DNA from: Sophora flavescens
Lineage: Eukaryota > Streptophyta > Magnoliopsida > Fabales > Fabaceae
Length of the DNA stretch: 64,000 bases
Reading direction: 5' to 3'
NCBI GenBank assembly: GCA_030762895.1
Contig: CM061062.1
Span: 2,317,001 to 2,381,000 of the forward strand
Below are positions 57,045-64,000 of the stretch, one piece after another. Each line of letters opens with the position of its first letter. Within the stretch, counting starts at the first letter, position 1. A program made the translations under genes and the position numbers. The notes under the pieces are model-generated. The model was not told the DNA's origin. It was given only the letters and a program-made list of their open reading frames with translations, and ran no database searches.

Positions 57045-57285
57045 GTAATCGATTACTTTTCTGTAACAACCCAAAAGTAGTCGATTACTTTCAAAAGTAA
57101 TCGATTACTTTTTACCAGAAAAACAAGATTGCAAAGAAACTCGTGGTAATCGATTACTTTTCTCTAACAAGCCAAAAGTAGTCGATTACTTTCAAAAGTA
57201 ATCGATTACTTTTTGTCAGAAAAGCAAGATTGCAAAGAAAGCACGTGGTAATCGATTACTTCCAAAAGTAACCGATTACTTTACT
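57045..57285 (-). repeat. U3 palindrome array of element E (GTAATCGATTAC type)
   Basis: Modules of about 100 bp. Each has paired AGTARTCGATTACTTT units separated by a few bases, and a spacer CAGAAAARCAAGATTGCAAAG. The array lies upstream of TATATAAA (56997) on the element strand. Confidence 0.85.
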
Positions 57286-58821
57286 AAAAAAATCATGTTT
57301 TTGCTTCAAAACTCTTTGCAAAACATATTCCATTTAATTTTAAACATTCTCTATATTTTTTAAAATCATTTTGATGTTTTAAAACCTTTTAAAAATATTT
57401 TACTTGAGCCAACTACTAACACATCTAATTTTTAATTCATGCATCAAAATCCTAAAACTATTACAAGTCTTCATAGGTTGGAAATGTATATTTGGTGCTC
57501 ATCATCAAAACTCCTTGTTGAGTAGCTTTGGAAGCGCGTTTGGAAGATCAACATATACAAAACTCAAATTTCCATTCGAACCAAGTGTAATGGAAAACCC
57601 TATTCATTCACTCTCAACAGTATTCAGAAAGCAACCGGCTGCCCTAGGCAAGGTGCCGCCTTTACAGATGATTGGGAAGCTGAATATGGTGAAGAAACTG
57701 TTCACCAAGTTCTCTATGGGGTATCCAACCCTACAAACAAGGTTGCATCCAAACTGATTCCAAAAGGAAGGTTTTTGCATGTCTTGCTGATAAACTGTGT
57801 GATGCCAAGAACAAGTTCTCGTGAATTTGATGAAGGTTGACATCAATGACTTGATTTTTAAGTATATGCTGAGGATGGCAAAGCCCCAAATCAGGACCTC
57901 ATACACCCCTGGGATGCTGATTACCACACTGCTAAATATCAAGGGCATTCCCCTCACTAGAAAGGTTGATATGGCTACTGCCATTGATGAAAGAACTCTA
58001 TCTCAGATGAAGCTGAGACCACCAGGAAGGATTCCTGATGCTGATGAAGATGAGAAGAAGAAGAAATCATCCAAAGAATCTGAAGAAGAAACTGATGAGT
58101 CTGATGACTCAAAAGCAATAGAAGTGTCTGCACCTTTGAATCCCAAGTTCAGAACAAAGCTTCAAGTAAACAGGAAGCTGGTCATCTCAGAAGCATCTGA
58201 TGATTATGATGATCAGCCTATTTCAAAGGTTTTGAAGAAGGAAATAGTTGCATAACTTGCTTTTGCCCCTCAGAAGGAACTCATGAGGAAAGTTGCTGTT
58301 GTAGCTGCACCAGTTAGAAGATTTACAAGGCTGAAGCTGGTTGAATCTATGCAAGTTTCTTTGTAAACTACTGCATCACCACTTAGGTTATCTGAACCCT
58401 CACCATCTTCACCCATGGTTTTATCTTCACCCTCTAATTCATCATCCTCTTCCTCCCATAACTCTCATCTTCACAATCAGATTTCAAATGCTGAAAATCT
58501 TCTTGCTTTATATGTTCGAGATTTTAATTTAAATCTCACACCAGATCACCCTTCATTACAACCTATTCTTCATAACTCACCGGATCACATATCCAATCAT
58601 TCATCACTATCTCCCTCACCAACTCATGATATTCAAACTCTTGTACCTGTTTCAAGAAATTTTGACTCCATTTTATCACCTCTTTCTCACCCATCATCTA
58701 CCCCTGAAACCTCACCATAGAGACCTCTATCAACTTCTCCGAACCATTACCAGTAGATCAAATCAATCCTGATCTTCTTAGCCCGGATGACTTAAAAGCA
58801 ATCAGCAATCTTGTTACTGAA

Positions 58822-61696
58822 TGAGACACCATGTTGTGCCTCATTGTATTATTAGATTTAAACCTCATTAATTAAGTTCCTAATGCGCTTTACGTGAAAA
58901 TACGTCAAAGTTTAAAACTTAAGTTAATCAACATACCACTTTAGATAAATAATACACCACACCCTATTGAACTTACAAATACATACATATGTCTCATACA
59001 TAAAAAAAAAAACACTGTTCAGAGTATCCTCTCAATAGGATCCCTCTTAGGCATATACTTAAACAAAAGTCATACTTAGCGGAAACATATAAAAATACTT
59101 CTTAGACACATTGGCTATACTATATATACTCTAATCACCATGGGTCATAGCTCGACCTCTCGCCTCTGATTCGTAAGGAGTTCCATCCAACTCCTCAGCA
59201 ACCTCTGTTTCATACAGAGTTCCGTCCAGCTCCTCAGCAACATATTCCTCCATCGGGTCCTCTAGCGTAAATAAAGTAGACACACAAAATACAGAAAATA
59301 TAGGGGATAAGAAACAATTTAACGTCAAACAAGGAAAGGGTTTAGCAACATCTAAATCCATAACAGCACACTAAACATACGTCTCCATATACCTCTGTAT
59401 ATATATACATATATAAACACAACCATCCTCGACAAAGTTTTCCTCTACCCTCCATCATGATACAATGCAATGCAGTATGTATAATCAGGTGCGGCCACAT
59501 ATCCGGATATCCATCTCAAGTTAGCCAGACTATGTTTCAAGTCAACCAGACTATGTATCAACTCCACCAGACTATATTTCAAGGCCACCATGTGAAAATA
59601 TCACAGACCATATTTCAGGTCACCCCCTAGTGCCATAACCTCTCATCACTATTTCATAAATAACCTCAACAATAATCACATCTCATCAGTTTCATCACTA
59701 TATCACAATAATCATCTCGGTTAGGCACTTCTGAACTCACATATCATGAACCCCCGCATACATCACCCTACTCATCATGTATCAATACTCATAAAATCTC
59801 TAATCACATTAATCACCCATCATATCATCATTCCAATTATCTCCACATATAATATAAACTAAATAATTAGATAAATACATAAATAATATAACAACCAGTC
59901 CACTGATCATAATATTTCTAGACAATTCATCACATATCAAGAAGCATATCAAAGACAGTCAAACAATATAATATTTCCAGACAATTCATCACATATTAAG
60001 CAACATATCAAAGATAGTCAAATAGTCAAACAGTCAATCTCAAAAATAAAATAATATGTTTTTATACACATCGGCGATAAACTTACAATTCCAATATCAT
60101 CATTGGTACCACTAAGTAGTCCCCAATGTGATATTGACATTGTCCGATATTCACTTCCTAGTAGGGTTTAGGACACCCTACGCCATTATCGAAATAAATG
60201 TCACTTCGCCATTTCCGACGTTAGATGGCTTTTTTCCCCCACCTTAAAGATGTACAGAAATTTCATGGCACTTGTCAGTTACGTAGTCAGAGTTCCCAGA
60301 GAGTAATTTCTGTTTCTTCTAACCAAGCACGAGCACAAACGACAGACCAGAGAGTCGATCCAAACGTAGAACAGTAAGAAAAATCGCCAAATTAATTTCT
60401 CAACAAACACACTATAAATATAATTCAACAATATATTTAATATCTCAAAAACCTCATTGATTTAAAATCAAAACATATTTGGGGTTTTCAGGCTCAAGAT
60501 GAAAATTGGGGAAAAATCAATTTAACAAGAGATTTACAAAATTGATTTAGTAAAACACTTAATCATGCTCCCAATTTCAGAAAACACCAATTAATTTCAG
60601 ATTTTGAGAATTAAAATCAAAACCTAGGGTTAGGGTTTGAGGAATAAAATTGGAGTTCTTGAATCTGAACAAAGGAAGTGAGAAAACCACTTACCCAAGG
60701 AAGAAGGTGAGCTTGTGGTGGTGTTGTGGTGGTTGACGCGGTGGCGACGGCGGCGGCCATGGCGATTCTGTTACAAATGTGAACCAAAAGTGAAAGAGAA
60801 AGATAGATTAAGATCAAGGGAAAGAAGAAGGATTAAACTAAAGAACAAATAGTGGAAACCACCATAAAAACCGGCGGTTCGCGGTGCTTACCGCGGTGGA
60901 GAGAACGACTTCGAGCGGCGGCGGTGCTGGTTCACGTGAACAGGGACGCGGTAAGAGCTTGGGGCGGTCCAGACACAGTTCCGGCGGTTCGTGGGCAGCG
61001 CGACACTGTGTGACTGGCTGAGGTGGTGGCGCGGTTGTGCAAGGTGGGAGGAGGAAGATGAGGTTTGTGATGGTGAAAGAAGATGAAAAAAGAAAACGTT
61101 GTGTTATGCTGAGGAAGAAGAAGAACACGGGTAGAAGAGAAAAAGGAAGAGAGAGAAGGAAGCAACTTCTCTAAGAAGTTTTATAAAGGGATAATTAATT
61201 AGGATCTTAAGACCATTAGGGACATTAACTAGTGTAGATATTTTATCAAAATATTTTATCAAGAACATTCATGGTGAGTTGTTGTTGATCTGACATATTT
61301 TTCTCATCTGCCCGATCTATCGCTGTAACTTCGTGCTCGACTTTCGAATAAAATATAATATTTTATTCTTTTAGCAGGAAAAATTATTATTATTATTATC
61401 ATCATTATTATTATTATTTAAAATAGACAGTATCGCTAAAAAAATGACACGATTCATGATTTTTCAGTTTCGGGTTATATCGGGATTTTCTGACCGGTAC
61501 AAAATCTACTGTCAGTGGAAACAATAATCGGTTTCCGTTTGAATTTTAATCCAAAATTTAACTATAACTCTCTATGATAAAGTAGAGTATGAATGTGATT
61601 TTGTTTTATTCAAAATCATTTTATGACTCTCAGATTAAAATATAAAGAATTACAGTTTAACCGGTTAAACAGCATAATTAAAAACAGGCTCTTACA
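58822..61696 (-). mobile_element. Solo LTR, 2.9 kb, probably Ty3-type
   Basis: TG...CA edges: plus strand TGAGACACCATG to GGCTCTTACA; minus strand TGTAAGAGCC to GTGTCTCA. Target duplication CTGAA (58817-58821) and TTGAA (61697-61701), one change. The minus-strand TATAAAAC near 61180 supports minus orientation. No internal region or second LTR. It could be a Tekay-type solo LTR, but no coding part tests this. ORFs in it look like chance. Confidence 0.65.
61384..61425. repeat. (ATT)n microsatellite in the solo LTR
   Basis: ATT repeats with ATC variants. Confidence 0.85.
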
Positions 61697-62590
61697 TTGA
61701 ACATGCTGCAGTAAGGTTGAATCAAGCCTCTTGGAAACACAGACCTAATCCATATGCTTGCATGAAGCCCAATAAAATTTTGAAAATCTATCCTGACAGA
61801 GTATCTGTCTGTCCGAAACCTAAGCTGAATCCAAAATCCAAGAAGCCCTTTGTCTTCTTGAAAAGAAAGCATCAGAAACTGAAGTTCCCTAGATGGTCCA
61901 CTTCATTCTTGAGTCACCCTGAGCCTCATGTCTTTCAAGACCCAGCTCATCACTGTGGACTATCTCTGCTTGACAAACTCAAGACGCCTACAGATAATGC
62001 TCGACTCAGTTCTTATCAGATTCCCTGGATCGGATATCTATATGAAGATAAAGCAGAAACAAGGCAACTCTACCCCTTCCAACCAAATCTTATTTTCACT
62101 CCTTTTCTTTTCATTTTACCTTTGTCTTTCTATGAAAACCCTTTTTTTTCTGTTTACTCTTTTGATTTACCAATTTCTGTTGAAAACTTAATTTGGTTTT
62201 TCAAAATATTTCCCCTCTTTTCATTTCTTTATCTAATTTAGAAAACCCCTATTTTATAATTCCCTGTCTCCAACCCTTTGGTTCGTTGCATTCAATCTTT
62301 CCCTTAACTCTCTCTATGTTCCCCATTATTATTGATATCACTTTTATTTTCTATTTTGGTCTTTCTCTTCCCTGGCACTGTCTGGAAATCGTTCCTTATG
62401 AACCACCCACGACTGCCACCTCTTCTGACCCTAAACCCTCTTTTTCATCTCCACCTATTGATCCTGCTGCACCGACATCCACCGTCATTGGAATGGATCC
62501 AGTAGCTCGTGCAGAAATCAGCGGTCTTCGTGAGACCATGTAAACTGGTGTGGCTCTTCTCACCAAGATTATTGAGAAACAGCAACTTTA

Positions 62591-63007
62591 GTTTTCATTA
62601 CCTTTGTCAGAAATGTAATACAGTCGATGATGGTTAAATCAATAAATGTTATTTTCAGATCCATTTTATTGTGTTACTCTATCTTTTTGCTGATGACAAA
62701 GGGGGAGAAAATAGCAAATGATGAGAAAATAGAAAATAATAATATGTATTTGTATATCTGAACTAAAATAACTATCTGTTGAAACTCGAAATACGAGACA
62801 CCTAATCATGCGTCTGAGTTCCCTATAGAAGCATTAGTTCAGGGGGAGCTTGAGAAGCTTAATCAACTTGCATATGGAGCGTAAGAAGCTTAATTAACTT
62901 GTATATTCTTATAAGCTTGATATGACTTTTTTTTGTTTAAATCTGCTTTTATCCTCAGTTCATTAAAATCATAAAATAATGTTTGTCGTCATCAAAAAAG
63001 GGGGGAT
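62591..63007 (+). other. Element D 3' untranslated region with two PPT-like motifs
   Basis: ACAAAGGGGGAGAA at about 62697-62710 and AAAAAAGGGGGGAT at about 62994-63007; the latter abuts the LTR and is the likely polypurine tract. Copies of GCGTCTGA also occur here. Confidence 0.7.
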
Positions 63008-64000
63008 TGTTAAGATCACATCTTTAGACATCTCTGATTTTGATGAATCCAAATAAAGAATTATTTTAAGTGAATCTTGTGAAATCTACTAATATGTTTA
63101 TTAAGTGTGTAGATTAGTATACAAGAGTCTCATGACAAAGAAACAAAGTCTTAATGATGCGTCTGTAGTATGATGCGTCTGAACATTGACTCGATCTCTA
63201 AACAAATTCTGATCAAGTGACTGAAAGTCCCTCGCTTCAACGATATTCAAACACGACGAGTATTCTCAGAATATTTCGAATAAAGAAATTTGATATCAGA
63301 AAGCTCAAAGCACTATTCCGCGCCTGAAGAATCTCTTTGTTGCAAAAAGCAAAATGAACTTTTCTTGAAAGCAGACCCGCTTATCACAAATAAGGAAAGT
63401 CGCACTGCCCAAGTCTGAAAAGCAACAAACGCTGCTCTGAATCAAACTGCACTCTAATAAAGCTAAGCTAACCTATACGTTCAATTTGTCTTGAAGCTCA
63501 CCAACGATCATAAACATTAAATGCAAGACCAGGACGACTCTATTGGCAATTATTGATGAAGAACAAAAGAATACTCAGCTGAAGAACTCTCCTCAACAGA
63601 CTTGTCTCTTTTGAGTATAAATAGAAGACTTTGAAGACCATTGAACACACACCTGAACTCATTAACTCAAGTATTCAATACTCTCAAAGCTCTTAAGTTC
63701 TTCATAGGAAACTTCTCTGCTCAAATCATTTGTATTTATTGAGAAGTCTTTATTGCGATCTCACCTACCTTAAATACTTATTCACTCTTTGAGTGTTACT
63801 CGGTAGATCTGCAAAGTTGTAATCCGTGAAGCTGTTGCTTCAGTCAAACTTTTACTGATAATAGAGCCTGTAGAGGCTTGAAGAAAGAATACTTGTTTGA
63901 GCCTGGAGAGGTTGGGTGTGCAAAAAATATTTGTTAGTTAAGCCTACAAGGGCTAGGTGTGCAAATAATACCTTCTGTAACCTGATCAGTTATAATGCTA
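63008..64000 (+). repeat. Element D 3' LTR, runs off window
   Basis: TGTTAAGATCACATC..., matching 37460 onward with several substitutions and small indels (for example TTTAGACATC for TTTAGGCATC). It is therefore older than element C. Confidence 0.92.

Larger units (their letters stand above)
47248..57559 (-). mobile_element. Element E: internally deleted Ty1/copia element nested in D
   Basis: On the minus strand: 5' LTR 56269-57559, primer site 56250-56266 (TGGTATCTAGACCTAGG), gag, start of protease, then a jump to the polypurine tract (about 53680-53692) and the 3' LTR (47248-47762 plus 53007-53678, split by element C). The target duplication AAACT is at 47243-47247 and 57560-57564. Integrase, RT and RNase H are absent, so E depends on other copies. 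LTRs begin TGTAKATGTTGATC and end TTTATTTCAACA. Confidence 0.92.
56269..57559 (-). repeat. Element E 5' LTR
   Basis: 1291 bp, with a 24-G run at 56295-56318, TATATAAA at 56997-57004, and a GTAATCGATTAC array at about 57045-57285. Confidence 0.92.
46999..62590 (+). pseudogene. Element D env-like ORF, in three pieces
   Basis: Pieces at 46999-47247, 57565-58821 and 61702-62590. Piece 1 starts MALKAP and has basic, Ser-rich text. Piece 2 contains a conserved helical block (INDLIFKYMLRMAK, TSYTPGMLITTLL) found in the uncharacterised ORF after pol in Sirevirus elements (plant transposon protein-like), then a Lys/Glu/Ser-rich acidic run and a Pro/Ser-rich part. Piece 3 is basic (PKLNPKSKKPF), then frame-shifted. 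The frame continues across both insertion sites once the 5-bp duplications are accounted for. Role in the family is unproven; the env label is historical. Confidence 0.65.
37460..64000 (+). mobile_element. Element D: Sirevirus-like Ty1/copia retrotransposon with env-like ORF
   Basis: 5' LTR 37460-38699, primer site 38703-38714, gag, protease, integrase, RT, RNase H, an env-like ORF, polypurine tract (about 62994-63005) and 3' LTR from 63008 to beyond the window. An extra ORF after pol is a hallmark of the Sirevirus group (SIRE1-like). The element is broken by stops and by three insertions: CACTA (41790-44958), element E (47248-57559) and a solo LTR (58822-61696). The possible left target site is TTACA (37455-37459); the right is out of view. 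Confidence 0.88.

Noticed and set aside
60617..61165. Several minus-strand ORFs with Pro/Thr- and Ser-rich text
   Set aside because: They lie inside the 2.9-kb solo LTR, start near its likely leader, and have no domain; treated as chance ORFs.

Overview
This window is plant nuclear heterochromatin. I found no intact host gene, tRNA or rRNA. Almost everything is retrotransposon or DNA-transposon sequence, with introns of plant GT-AG type. A short MITE whose ends read GGTTAAATATGTTTTTAA is of a kind I associate with legumes, so a Fabaceae genome is my best guess; that is an inference, not a proof.

Block 1 (1-23282) is a four-level nest. A minus-strand Ty1/copia element (called RE1 here; RT, integrase and gag remnants at 1-2640, 5' LTR at 21881-23282) is interrupted in its leader by a PIF/Harbinger DNA transposon (about 3682-21168) that carries a Myb/SANT-like ORF and a broken transposase. 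A solo LTR (5724-7059) sits in the transposase 3' exon. Element A (9974-20952, TSD AGAGG), an LTR element with a tRNA-Asp primer site, sits in the Harbinger 5' region. Element B (10661-15999, TSD GATTC) is inserted in the 5' LTR of A.

Block 2 (23283-37459) holds fragments: the 3' LTR side of a minus-strand copia element, a 71-bp minisatellite, a decayed plus-strand Ty3 chromovirus (27118 to about 32151) with a MITE in its LTR, another MITE, a Sirevirus-like solo LTR (about 33735-35113), a LINE 3' end, and an old LTR related to RE1.

Block 3 (37460-64000) is one plus-strand Sirevirus-like copia element, D: 5' LTR, gag, protease, integrase, RT, RNase H, an env-like ORF, then the 3' LTR that runs off the window. 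It is split by a 3.2-kb CACTA element carrying a B3-like gene fragment (41790-44958, TSD AAT), by copia element E (47248-57559, TSD AAACT), which itself contains element C (47763-53001, TSD CCCAC), and by a 2.9-kb solo LTR (58822-61696).

A, B and C are non-autonomous. They share a tRNA-Asp primer site, a gag-position ORF with no polymerase, and a purine-tract-rich 3' domain. The most unusual feature is a promoter-proximal array of paired GC-rich palindromes (CACGGCCGTG and TCGCGA types) just upstream of the TATA box in A, B, C and the solo LTR. The unrelated copia element E shows the same layout with a different palindrome (GTAATCGATTAC). A small cluster of the same kind of palindrome is also found as an insertion of about 87 bp inside the reverse transcriptase region of D. 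This is the best candidate here for something not yet described.
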